From the NCBI GenBank assembly GCA_016713325.1, contig JADJPJ010000010.1:124001-188000 (forward strand): 64,000 nt of DNA, written 5' to 3'. The notes beneath the pieces are model-generated. The model had not been told where the DNA came from and searched no databases. It saw only the letters and a list, made by a program, of their open reading frames with translations. Positions 1 through 10,200 of this stretch are shown in pieces. Position 1 is the stretch's first letter. Every line of letters begins with the position of its first letter. The translations under genes were made by a program, and so were the position numbers. The DNA is from Candidatus Flexifilum affinis (lineage in GTDB: Bacteria > Chloroflexota > Anaerolineae > Aggregatilineales > Phototrophicaceae).

Positions 1-3000
1 CTATTGACCAGATTTGCAAGTTCTGCGAAAGAATTGATCGATCTTTCAAGTAAGTTCGTGAAGCTCGGCAACGAGCTGCGTGAAGCTTATCGTGCCTATC
101 AGAATGGCGAGCAAGATGAGGCTGCTGTTAGGGCTGTTGTAGCAGCTGTCAGGACGAACCTGTTGACGTTCCGAATGGCATACGACGCCATTATGAAAAC
201 CGCAAACCCTCTCAAACTATGGGCAGATGCTGTAGGCTGCGCAAACTCCGTGCTATCTTTGCTCGATGATGCCTGTAATGCTATCAACAATGCCTCTGAG
301 CAGTGCTATTCGGGTGTCAGCGGATGGGCGGCTCGCAGGTACTGCTCATTGCACAGTGAACTCCGCATTCTTCTTCAAAAAGCGGAACGTCTCATGCGAT
401 TAGCAGATCGCGCACTGGGAAATTTCGCCTTTCGTGCGGTGGAGGAGTTGCTCGACGACATCGTTATCTACATTTCGTCGCGTGAAGTACCAGGACCGAC
501 ATCAATTGATCGTTTTGATGGTGGAACACCAGATCCTGTTCTTGAAGGCATGTTATCAGCGGTCCTAGATGGATTTCAGCCATTTGAGGAATTGGAAGGG
601 GAAGACTTCGATATTTCTTTGACCGATCCTTTGAATGAGTTGTCAGAAGCCATTGGCGATACATACGTTATCAGCAATGGCGCATCTGCCAATGCATATC
701 TTCTGCTTGAATACTCCACGTTTTCTGTACGCTCGAGAGCAAATGCAAATGGGCAGTATTCATTCATCCTGCCACCCAATATGCCATTTGCTTTGTTTGC
801 GCTGGACGAAAACGGTCTGAATTGCGGCACATCATTCGGTGTTTCGGCGGAGCCCGGATTCCAGACTGTTATTGCTGGGCCTGCCATGGGTGAATGTCCA
901 TCTGCAGACAGCGATAATGATGGGTTACCGGATCTAGGCGAGGACATCGTCGGTACCAATCCGAATAGCCCCGATACCGATGGCGACGGCATCAGCGATG
1001 GCGCCGAGGTCCAGCAGGGGACGAACCCGCTCGACGGGGTGCCTGCGAGGACGGGCATCATTGCCAGCGCCGATACTCCGGGCAATGCGGTCGACGTCTG
1101 CATTACCAATGAACTTGCCGTGGTAGCGGATTCCTCCCCCGGTGTGGCATCGTTCTTCAACGTCTTCAACGGCATGACGCCGGTGCTTATCGGCCAGGTG
1201 GACACTCCCGGGACGGCACAGCGCGTCGCCTGCAACGACAATCTGATCGCCGTTGCCGATGGGGGATCGGGCCTGGCGATCCTCGACGTGACCGACCCGG
1301 CCAACGCCGTGATCATCCGCCAGCTGAACTTGGGCAGCAGCGTCATTTCGGTCGCCGCCAGCCGTGGAATTGCCTACGCCGGCACTACCAGCGGTCAGAT
1401 CTTCATGGTCGAGATGAGCAGCGGCGCGATCCTCGACGAGGTGCTGCTGAGCGGCGACATCCTGGACATTTCCCTCGGCGAAGGATACCTGTACGCGGTG
1501 ACCAGCAGCAACCGGCTGTATTCTGTCGGCTTACTGGCGGAGCAGTTCACCGGCGCGGCCAATTTCACCGGTACACCCAGCAACACGCGGCGCGTCTTTG
1601 TGGGCGGAGGGATTGCCTACGTCACCCATCGACAGGGCTATGCCACCTATACTCTGGTCAACCCGGCCCAGCCTAGCCAGATCGCCGCGCAGAACACGAC
1701 GCAGCTCGGTTGGAGCGAGATCGTGCCTAACGGATCTGGTCTGGGTATCGCGGCGGTTGGTGTTAACAACGGCGGTGACCGCAATGTCTACATCCATGAC
1801 ACCAGCAATCCTGCGCAGACCAACGTGTTCCTGACGCAGTTCGATACCCCAGGGATTGCTGAGGCGGTTGCGCTCTACAATGGCCTGGCATACATCGCCG
1901 ATGGTCTGGCCGGCTTGCAGGTGGTCAATTACCTACCCTTCGATGTGGGGACGACTCCGCCGACCATCAGCATTTCAACCGCCCAGTCGAGTTACGCAGA
2001 AGGCAGCCTGATCCGGGTCGTCGCCAATGTGGACGACGACGCTCAGGTGCGAAGTGTGATCTTCTCCGTGGATGGTGTAGAGCAGTTCACCGATGGCGAT
2101 TTCCCCTTCGAGTACACTTTCCGCGCGCCAGACGCGCCGGCAACCCTGAGTGTCACGGCGCAGGCTGTCGATACCGGCAACAATGCGACGACCAGCACGG
2201 CGCTCAATCTCACCATCACGCCGGATATCAACCCTCCCACCGTTCAGATACTGGATCCGGTGGCGGGTGAATTTATCAGCCTGCTGGAAACCTCAATCTC
2301 GGTTCGGGTGAGCATTGCCGACGATGTCGGAATTGCCAGCCGGGTGTTCAGACTCAATGGGAGTCCGGCGCCGGCGACGCGCACTGGGTTTGATACCTAC
2401 ACGCTGCCAATGCCGTCTGTACCCGGCGTCATCACGCTGGGCATAACGGCCACCGATTTCGCGGGGAATGTCACCAGTTCCGGCGATGTTTCCATCACCG
2501 TGATCGACTATCAGTATGGCGTGACGATCACCGAGGGGATTACCTACACCGGCGATGTCGACCGATACCTCTTCAGCGCATCCGCGGGTGAGGCGCTTCT
2601 GCTGGACATGCTGGTCGACTCTGGCAATCTGAGGATCGCGGTGTTCAACCCGGCAGGCAACCAGGTTTTCAGCGCCATCATGACGGAGACAGACGGCCAG
2701 CGGCGCCTCGATCCACTGCTGTCGGGGATCTACCGCGTCCAAATCTCCGGTAGTACGGCGACGTCGACCCAGAACTATAGCTTCACCCTGTGGCAGGCCA
2801 TCAACGAAACTTTCACCATTTCGCTGGATACCACCATCAGCCAGGATACCCCGGTCGCGGGCATGGGCCTCATCGATCCTCCAGGCAACCGGGATACGTA
2901 CACCGTGGATCTGGCGGTTGGCGAACATTTCTACTACGACTTCATCTCGGGAACCGCGACAAATCTCTTCGCGAGCGTCCTGGGACCGGCGGGGCAGGAC

Positions 3001-5130
3001 CTGGGAACCAATTTCGCCGACCGTATCCAGCAGCGATACGAGGTGACCGAAGCAGGGACCTACCAGGTTGTCCTGGGTGGGCCGGTGGTCTGCGTATTCG
3101 GCTTCTTCTGTGACGACTACTCACGAATGGATGAAGTCGGTCCCTACAGTATCAGGATCTGGCGCATTGTCGACCATGCGTTTGCTATAGCAGTGGGAGA
3201 CACGATCAGCGACCAGATTCCGGGTGTTGGCGCAGGCAATATCGAGGTGCCCGGTTCCTACGACCGCTACACCTTCAGCGCCACAGCCGGAGACCGCATT
3301 CTCTTCGATATGCTGGCCCAGAATGGTAATCTGGCGTGGTTCCTGACTGCGCCGGATGGCAGCGAGGTCTTCCGGGCGAACAACTTCGCTGACCGCGGAG
3401 ACACCCTGACCCAGAGCGGCACCTACACTCTCACTGTGTATAGTGACGCAACGGATGGCACGGGCACGTACAGCTTCAAAACCTGGTTGGCGCCCGCGCT
3501 ACAGACCTTCGAGATGGCTATCGGGGATACTGTCAGCGATGGCGCGCCTTCTGCTGGTGCAGGCAACCTTGAAGTGCCCGGTGCGGAAGACCAGTACACC
3601 TTCACGGCCACCGCAGGCCAAAGCCTCATCTTCGATGTGCTGGCGCAGAACGGCAACTTGAGCTGGATGCTGGTCGGGCCGGACGGGGCAACAGTCTTCA
3701 CCACGAGCGGGTTCAACGACCGTTCGCAGGCGCTCACGCAGACCGGTACTTACACGCTGCGCATCTACACAGATGCCGTCGTCGATACGGGTACGTACAG
3801 CTTCAAGATCTGGCTGGTCCCAACTCCACAAGTGTACGGAATTGCGATTGGCGATACGGTTAGCAACGGAGTACCGTCAGCAGGCGCGGGCAATCTTGAG
3901 GTGCCGGGCGCAGAAGACCAGTACACGTTCACGGCCAGTGCAGGCCAGAGCATCATCTTCGACGTGCTGGCGCAGAACGGCAACCTGAGCTGGGCGCTGG
4001 TCGGGCCGGACGGGGCAACAGTCTTCACCACGAGTGGGTTCAACGACCGTTCGCAGGCGCTTGCGCAGACAGGAACCTATACGCTGCGCATCTACACAGA
4101 TGCCGTCGTGGATACGGGTACGTACAGCTTCAAGCTTTGGCTTGTGCCTGCTCCGCAAGTCTTTGGGATTGCGATTGGCGACACGGTCAGCGACGGCGTA
4201 CCCTCCGCCGGCGCAGGCAACCTGGAAGTTCCCGGCGCCGAAGATCACTACACCTTCACGGCGACCGCAGGCCAAAGCCTCGTCTTCGATGTGCTGGCGC
4301 AGAACGGCAACCTGAGCTGGACGCTGGTCGGGCCGGACGGAACGAGTGTCTTCAGTACCAGCGGTTTCAGTGATCGTGCCCAGGCGCTCACACAGTCCGG
4401 GACGTATACGCTGCGCCTCTACACGGATGCCGTCGCGGACACTGGCACCTACAGCTTCAAGATCTGGCTCGTGCCTGATCCGCAAGTCTATGGAATTGCG
4501 ATCGGCGACACGGTTAGCGACGGCGTGCCCTCGGCGGGCGCGGGCAACCTGGAAGTGCCCGGTGCGCAGGATCACTACACCTTCACAGGGACGGCGGGGC
4601 AGACAATCGTCTTCGACGTACTGGCGCAGGTAGGTAACGTGGGCTGGACACTGGTCGGGCCGGACGGGGCGAATGTCTTCAGCACGGCGACTTTCAGCGA
4701 CCGTTCACAGGCGCTCGTGCAGACGGGAACGTACACGCTGCGTATCTACACGGATGCGGTCGTAGATACGGGTACCTACAGCTTCAAGATCTGGCTGGTG
4801 CCTGCGCCTCAGGTGTTTGCCATTGCCATCGGCGACACCGTGAGTAATGGCGTGCCAGCGGCTGGATCGGGTAACATCGAGTCGCCTGGCGCGCAGGATC
4901 ACTACACCTTCACGGCCTCTGCGGGACAGAGTGTGGTGTTTGACGTGCTGACCCAGGTGGGCAATATGGGCTGGACGCTGGTGGCGCCGGATGGCACGAA
5001 TGTCTTCAGTACCGCAACGTTCGGTGATCGCACCCAGGTCCTTTCGGCTGCGGGCACCTATACGCTGCGCATCTACAGCGATGATGTTGCCGGCACCGGG
5101 ACCTATTCCTTCCAGGTACGACTCAGTTAG
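1..5130 (+). CDS. Giant multidomain secreted protein with PPC repeats (5' truncated)
   Basis: The frame is open from the first base, so the true start probably lies upstream; the first possible start codon is TTG at 4. Residues 1-300 form an unrecognised, mostly helical, lower-GC region. Next come a Ca-binding thrombospondin-type-3-like stretch (DSDNDGLPD, DTDGDGISDGAE, about residues 300-340), an LVIVD-like beta-propeller (about 345-645), two bacterial Ig-like domains (about 655-835), two divergent PPC domains, and six near-identical 109-residue PPC repeats to the C-terminus. PPC domains are beta-sandwich modules common in exported bacterial proteins. No catalytic domain is recognised. It lies 11 bp upstream of the haloperoxidase-like gene, so the two are probably cotranscribed. 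A role at the cell surface or in binding is inferred. Confidence 0.8.
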   Translation, partial: LLTRFASSAKELIDLSSKFVKLGNELREAYRAYQNGEQDEAAVRAVVAAVRTNLLTFRMAYDAIMKTANPLKLWADAVGCANSVLSLLDDACNAINNASEQCYSGVSGWAARRYCSLHSELRILLQKAERLMRLADRALGNFAFRAVEELLDDIVIYISSREVPGPTSIDRFDGGTPDPVLEGMLSAVLDGFQPFEELEGEDFDISLTDPLNELSEAIGDTYVISNGASANAYLLLEYSTFSVRSRANANGQYSFILPPNMPFALFALDENGLNCGTSFGVSAEPGFQTVIAGPAMGECPSADSDNDGLPDLGEDIVGTNPNSPDTDGDGISDGAEVQQGTNPLDGVPARTGIIASADTPGNAVDVCITNELAVVADSSPGVASFFNVFNGMTPVLIGQVDTPGTAQRVACNDNLIAVADGGSGLAILDVTDPANAVIIRQLNLGSSVISVAASRGIAYAGTTSGQIFMVEMSSGAILDEVLLSGDILDISLGEGYLYAVTSSNRLYSVGLLAEQFTGAANFTGTPSNTRRVFVGGGIAYVTHRQGYATYTLVNPAQPSQIAAQNTTQLGWSEIVPNGSGLGIAAVGVNNGGDRNVYIHDTSNPAQTNVFLTQFDTPGIAEAVALYNGLAYIADGLAGLQVVNYLPFDVGTTPPTISISTAQSSYAEGSLIRVVANVDDDAQVRSVIFSVDGVEQFTDGDFPFEYTFRAPDAPATLSVTAQAVDTGNNATTSTALNLTITPDINPPTVQILDPVAGEFISLLETSISVRVSIADDVGIASRVFRLNGSPAPATRTGFDTYTLPMPSVPGVITLGITATDFAGNVTSSGDVSITVIDYQYGVTITEGITYTGDVDRYLFSASAGEALLLDMLVDSGNLRIAVFNPAGNQVFSAIMTETDGQRRLDPLLSGIYRVQISGSTATSTQNYSFTLWQAINETFTISLDTTISQDTPVAGMGLIDPPGNRDTYTVDLAVGEHFYYDFISGTATNLFASVLGPAGQDLGTNFADRIQQRYEVTEAGTYQVVLGGPVVCVFGFFCDDYSRMDEVGPYSIRIWRIVDHAFAIAVGDTISDQIPGVGAGNIEVPGSYDRYTFSATAGDRILFDMLAQNGNLAWFLTAPDGSEVFRANNFADRGDTLTQSGTYTLTVYSDATDGTGTYSFKTWLAPALQTFEMAIGDTVSDGAPSAGAGNLEVPGAEDQYTFTATAGQSLIFDVLAQNGNLSWMLVGPDGATVFTTSGFNDRSQALTQTGTYTLRIYTDAVVDTGTYSFKIWLVPTPQVYGIAIGDTVSNGVPSAGAGNLEVPGAEDQYTFTASAGQSIIFDVLAQNGNLSWALVGPDGATVFTTSGFNDRSQALAQTGTYTLRIYTDAVVDTGTYSFKLWLVPAPQVFGIAIGDTVSDGVPSAGAGNLEVPGAEDHYTFTATAGQSLVFDVLAQNGNLSWTLVGPDGTSVFSTSGFSDRAQALTQSGTYTLRLYTDAVADTGTYSFKIWLVPDPQVYGIAIGDTVSDGVPSAGAGNLEVPGAQDHYTFTGTAGQTIVFDVLAQVGNVGWTLVGPDGANVFSTATFSDRSQALVQTGTYTLRIYTDAVVDTGTYSFKIWLVPAPQVFAIAIGDTVSNGVPAAGSGNIESPGAQDHYTFTASAGQSVVFDVLTQVGNMGWTLVAPDGTNVFSTATFGDRTQVLSAAGTYTLRIYSDDVAGTGTYSFQVRLS
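3187..5127 (+). repeat. Six tandem 327-bp repeats (PPC domains)
   Basis: Units begin at 3187, 3514, 3841, 4168, 4495 and 4822, exactly 327 bp (109 codons) apart with no indels. Each begins near (A/I)IGDTVS and ends near GTYSFK(I/L)WL. The middle units are nearly identical at both DNA and protein level, which points to recent duplication or gene conversion. The last unit ends at the stop codon of the gene. Confidence 0.92.
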
Positions 5131-5141
5131 GGGAGAAAACC

Positions 5142-7151
5142 ATGAGGGCGCGTCTGATCGCAGCATTCCTGCTGAGTGCCCTTGTCCTCACCGCCCACGC
5201 GCAGGGAGTCGCAACCCTGCGCGTTGACCACGCTGGCGGTCAGACGGCCGACATCCCCTGTCCCGCAGACCGTACCGCGTCCGCATATGCCAGCATCGGC
5301 GCGGCGCTGGGATGCGCACAATCCGGTGACGTGATCGCCATTGCGGCCGGGACTTATAGGGAGAACCTCACCCTCGACAATGCCGTCGTGCTGCGAGGGG
5401 CCGGCCGCGATGTTACGATGCTCGATGGAGGCGGCGCGGGGCGTGTGGTCACGGTCGCCGACAACGTCGCGGTGACTCTTGAAGCGCTCACCCTCACCGG
5501 CGGCAGTGCCAATCTGGGCGCAGGCGTCTACACCTACGCTGGGCTGATCAACCTGACGGATGTGCTGGTGACCGGGAACACGGCGGCGATCAGCGGCGGC
5601 GGCGTGTACAGCTACGCCGGTCGGGTGCGGGTCACGAACAGTCGCATTGCCGGCAACAGCGCGCCAGAGGGCGCCGGCATCTACGGGCAGGTGGCGGCGA
5701 TCACGATCATCGACAGCGACATCGCCGACTCGGCCGTCAGCGCCACCGGCACCCTGGAAGTGGTCACGGCACAGCTCACCGAGATTCCGCTGGTCATTCC
5801 AACCGAGACGACAGCCGCCCTTGAACCGACGATCCTCGCGACTGCAACGCCGGCCGCGATGATGACGACGCTGCCTCCGCCCACAGATGCGCCCGTGCCG
5901 GTGCCGACTGCAGCGCCGCTCGACCCATCGTCGGCCGCTGCGCAGGACGCCCGGATCGCCATCGACTGGATGGATGCGGTCTATCGCAGCGCAAAGCGCG
6001 AAGGCTACAGCCCGCCCGTCGTCTCCCGGTTGATCGCCTACGCCGGCGTGACCCTGTACGAATCGATCGTGCCCGGCATGCCCGGCTATCGCTCTCTGAC
6101 CGGTGGGCTGAATGGCTTGAGTCCGCTGCCGCAGCCCGAACCGGGCATGGCTTATGACTGGCCGGTGGTGGCCAATGCCGCCCTGGGGACGGTCACGGCC
6201 GGTCTGTTCTCGGAATCCACGGCGGAGACGCTGACGGCCTTCAGCACGCTACGCGAACGCATCGATTTCGCGCGCGGCGAGGTGGTGCCGGTCAACGCCT
6301 TCATCCGCTCGCAGGAGTATGGCGCGGCCGTCGGTCAGGCGATCCTCGACTGGGCGACGCAGGACAATTATGGCGCCACCCGGGCGCTCACCTACAACGT
6401 GCCCGCCGGAGATCCCGCCTATTGGGTGCCGCTGAATGGTCAGCAGCCGTTGGAACCCTACTGGGGGATGCTGCGCCCGATCGCGCTGCCGTTCTCGGCG
6501 GCATGTTTCGTCCCGCTGGATGTTCCGTTCAGCACGGAGGCCGGGTCACCGTTCTACGAAGAGGCGATGGAGGTCTACCGAACGGGCCAGTCGCTGACCC
6601 CGGAACAGGAGATGACCGCGCGCTACTGGGCTGACACGCCCGGAGAGACGGCCAGCCCACCCGGTCACTGGCTGGCGATCATGAACCAGATCGCCGAGCT
6701 GCGGCAGCCCAACCTGGAAGAAGCGGCGGAGATGTACGCGCTAACGGGCATCGCCATCGGCGACGCGTTCATTTCGGCCTGGCAGGCCAAGTATCAGGTG
6801 CAGCTCATCCGGCCGATCAACTACGTTCAGACCTATATCGACCCGACGTGGCAGCCGCTGCTCGGCACACCGGCAGTTCCGGAATATCCTTCTGGGCATT
6901 CGGTCGTCTCGGGCGCTGCGGCGGCGGTGCTGAAGGCGCTGTACGGAGATATGACGTTTCTCGACACGGCGCAGAGCCCGCTGGGGCTGCCCCCGCGGTC
7001 GTTCAACTCGTTTGAAGAAGCGGCGCAGGAAGCGGCGATGTCACGGCTGTACGGCGGCATTCACTACCGTTCGGCCATCGACAACGGCTTGCAGCAGGGG
7101 CGGTGTGTTGCGGCGCAGGTCCTGGAAAGAGCTATGATACACGACATGTAA
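5142..7151 (+). CDS. Exported beta-helix / vanadium-haloperoxidase-like (PAP2 superfamily) protein
   Basis: A 669-residue protein that starts after a strong GGGGAGAA ribosome site. It has a signal peptide (MRARLIAAF...TAHAQ), a short right-handed beta-helix region (about residues 40-200), a Thr/Pro/Ala linker (about 205-260) and a C-terminal vanadium-dependent haloperoxidase-like domain (about 265-665). Visible anion-site motifs are K-x6-RP (KYQVQLIRP), PSGH and SR-x5-H (SRLYGGIHY). The family includes haloperoxidases and acid phosphatases that use the same oxyanion pocket, so the reaction cannot be settled from sequence. The protein acts outside the cytoplasm. The start is fixed by the signal peptide and ribosome site, just after the preceding gene. 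Confidence 0.85.
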   Translation: MRARLIAAFLLSALVLTAHAQGVATLRVDHAGGQTADIPCPADRTASAYASIGAALGCAQSGDVIAIAAGTYRENLTLDNAVVLRGAGRDVTMLDGGGAGRVVTVADNVAVTLEALTLTGGSANLGAGVYTYAGLINLTDVLVTGNTAAISGGGVYSYAGRVRVTNSRIAGNSAPEGAGIYGQVAAITIIDSDIADSAVSATGTLEVVTAQLTEIPLVIPTETTAALEPTILATATPAAMMTTLPPPTDAPVPVPTAAPLDPSSAAAQDARIAIDWMDAVYRSAKREGYSPPVVSRLIAYAGVTLYESIVPGMPGYRSLTGGLNGLSPLPQPEPGMAYDWPVVANAALGTVTAGLFSESTAETLTAFSTLRERIDFARGEVVPVNAFIRSQEYGAAVGQAILDWATQDNYGATRALTYNVPAGDPAYWVPLNGQQPLEPYWGMLRPIALPFSAACFVPLDVPFSTEAGSPFYEEAMEVYRTGQSLTPEQEMTARYWADTPGETASPPGHWLAIMNQIAELRQPNLEEAAEMYALTGIAIGDAFISAWQAKYQVQLIRPINYVQTYIDPTWQPLLGTPAVPEYPSGHSVVSGAAAAVLKALYGDMTFLDTAQSPLGLPPRSFNSFEEAAQEAAMSRLYGGIHYRSAIDNGLQQGRCVAAQVLERAMIHDM

Positions 7152-7205
7152 ATATATGCCTTAACTCATCGAGTGTTTTCGCCACGTCGAGGAGGCGATC
7201 CCGAC

Positions 7206-10200
7206 ATGAATACCGTTCGAAGAAGCACGATTCGCGGTGGATTACGGTACTCGGTCTTCATCGGCTTGTTCTGCCTCCTCAGTCTCTCTCAAGCGGCAAC
7301 CTATGCCATCCGACAGAGTGGCGGCATCGTGGTCACATCCACGGCCGATACTCAAGTGGACGACGGCGCCTGCACGCTAAGGGAGGCCATCCTCAGCGCG
7401 AACACGGATACCCCGGTTGGTGGCTGCGCCAGCGGAAGCGGACCGGACGTCATATCGCTGGAGTCGCTTGTCGGCGTTATTGAGCTGACTCAGCCCCTTC
7501 CCGAAGTCAGCGCTGCGGTGGCGTTCACCGGGCCGGGCGCCGATACGCTCGCCATTGCCCGCGGCGCCAGTGCGCCGGATTTCGGCCTCTTCGTCGTGGG
7601 CGCGCCGGCGCAATTCAGCGATTTCACCCTCCGCGGCGGCAAAGCGGCCAGCGGCGGGGCCATCTTCAGCCTGGCCGACATCAGCCTCTTCGACATGGTG
7701 GTGAGCGGAAACAGCGCCACCAGCTCCGGCGGCGGCATCTACCTCTCCGGGCACATGCTCACCCTGCTGGACTCGACGATCGTCGACAACGACGCGGGCA
7801 GCTCCGGTGGCGGCGTCTATGCTGCCAACGCTGCGCTGGACATTCAGCGCAGTACGCTCAGTGGCAACTCGGCGGGAAGTTCCGGCGGCGGGTTGTACGG
7901 CACCTTGACGAACGGCACGATTCGCAACAGCACTTTCAGCGGCAATCTGGCGACCAGCGCCGGGGGCGGACTGCTCCACGATGGCGGGACTCTGCTGCTC
8001 AACAACGTGACAGTGGCAGGGAACACCGCCACAACCGGCGGCGGCGCGGCGCGCGTGAACGGCGATCTGATGGTGCGCAACACACTCCTCGCCGGCAATA
8101 CAAGCGACGACTGCTATGGCACGCTGTCGTCTGGCGGTTACAACCTGATCCAGGCGGCCGGGGCGGGCTGCAACGTGACCGGCGATCTGACCGGCAACCT
8201 GCCCGGGCTCGAGCCACTGCTGCTGCCTCTCACGCCGAACGGGGGCACGACCGACACCCAGGCGCTGACCCAGGCCAGCCCCGCAGTGAACTTTGGCAAC
8301 GACGCGACCTGCGAATTTGTCGACCAGCGCGGTATCGAGCGACCCCAGGGGGCCGCCTGCGACATCGGCGCCTATGAGCTGGAAGTCTACGCCCCGGTCC
8401 TGCAGACCAGCCCGGCTAACGGTGAGGGCGAGGTGGCGCTCACCCGCGAGACGATTCTGCGCTTCCGCGATCCACTCAATCCAGCCAGCGTCACCCCGTC
8501 GGCGATCAATGCGGTGTTCGGCGGCCAGACGCTCAGCGCGCGCCAGCACATCTCCCCGGATCACAAGACAGTCACGCTGTTTTACGATCCGCCCCTGCCG
8601 GCCAGCGCGCGCGTCCGTGTGACGGTCAATGGCAGCCTGCTCCAGAATGCCGACGGGTCGCCGGTCGACGTGGATGAGGACGGGACTCCTGGCGGAACAA
8701 CTACCGTCGATTTCGACACTCTGACGGTGACCGTCGTCCCCGGCACCGTCGTGTGCGGGCGCATTTTCGCCTCAGAGTACACCAACGAGACCATCAACGT
8801 GCCGCTTCAGAACGTGATGATCACCGTCGACGGTATGGAATCGACGATGTTCACCACGACCAGCCCGACGGGGGATTTCTGCCTCGATCCGGCGCCGGCG
8901 GGCGAGTTCTTCGTCCACGTTGAAGGTGGGACCGCGACCAACAACGTGCCGCCGGGCGGATACTACCCCTCGGTGGGCAAGCTGTGGCACTCGATCCCCG
9001 GCGAGACGACGCAGCTTCACGACATCTTCCTGCCGCTGGTGCCGCCCGGCGCGCTGCGCCCGGTGAGCACGACCGAAGAGACGGTCATCACCCTGCCCCA
9101 GTCGGTGATCGACGAGCACCCGGACATGGCGTCGATGACCATCGTCGTCCCGCAGGATTCGCTCTACGCCGACGACGGCACGCGCGGTGGGCAGGTGGGC
9201 ATTGCCTACGTCTCGTCCGACCGGCTGCCGGGGCCGCTGCCGGAAGGGTTCAACCACACCTTCGATATCACCGTGCAGTCGGACGGGCCGACGAACTTCG
9301 ACGTGCCGGCCTCCGCCTGCTTTCCCAACCTGCCGGACCCGATTACCGGCCAACCGCTGCAGCCGGGGGCGAAGTCGGCCCTCACGAGTTTCAACCACGA
9401 CATCGGCACCTGGGAGATCGTCGGACCAATGACCGTCACGCCGGACGGCACACAGGTCTGCACCGATCCGGGCGTCGGCATCCGGGCACCAGGGTGGCAT
9501 GGGATGCAGAATGGGGCGGTCGGAGTTGGAGGCGACATTACCGGCGGATGCAACTCTACATGCTGTAACGTAAAAGGTCGAATCGGCAGCAAACCGAACA
9601 CATGCGGAACTTCGGCCATACAACATTTAGTACTGAATTGCCCATTAGGTCGACCTCCATGTTTCGTTGCCGAGTGCAACAATCATGACATATGCTATGC
9701 CACATGTGGCAGGCTAAAGCAAGAATGCGACGACTTGTTCGGTGACGAAATTCGTGCCAGATGTCTGGCAAATGCAGGAAGTCTTGGTCCGCTACTAGGA
9801 GCTTGCCTGGCCCTTGGCACTGCATACGAGTTGGCGGTTGAGCAATTTGCCGAACCAGCGTATGTCGCTGCACAGCGCGATGCATGTGGGTGTTCCGGTT
9901 CTCCAATTACGACTCTAAACAGTCCACAAACAGGTGAAATTGAGTACGATCCTAGATTCACACTTCAAACTGGCAGGCACTATTATGCGATTATCGATGT
10001 CGAGAGACAAGCGGTCGTGTCACGCGGGAATACGCTCACAACCGGTGTTGCTCATCGATCGCTGCTCCTTGCGCCAAACACAGTATACGAGCATTGGATC
10101 TTGCAGGCGGAAACATTACAAGAAGGAGGAAGTGAATTCCTTACACCAAGTAGCGGTCAGGTTTTCGAGTTCCCACCGACATACCTGGATCAAACGGATC

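Noticed and set aside
3187..5127. Periodic repeats considered as a CRISPR or satellite array
   Set aside because: The 327-bp period has no spacers and stays in frame as PPC domains.
7377..8564. 395-codon minus-strand open frame opposite the beta-helix region
   Set aside because: Composition is Arg/Ala-rich shadow sequence; the plus frame encodes a clear beta-helix with signal peptide.
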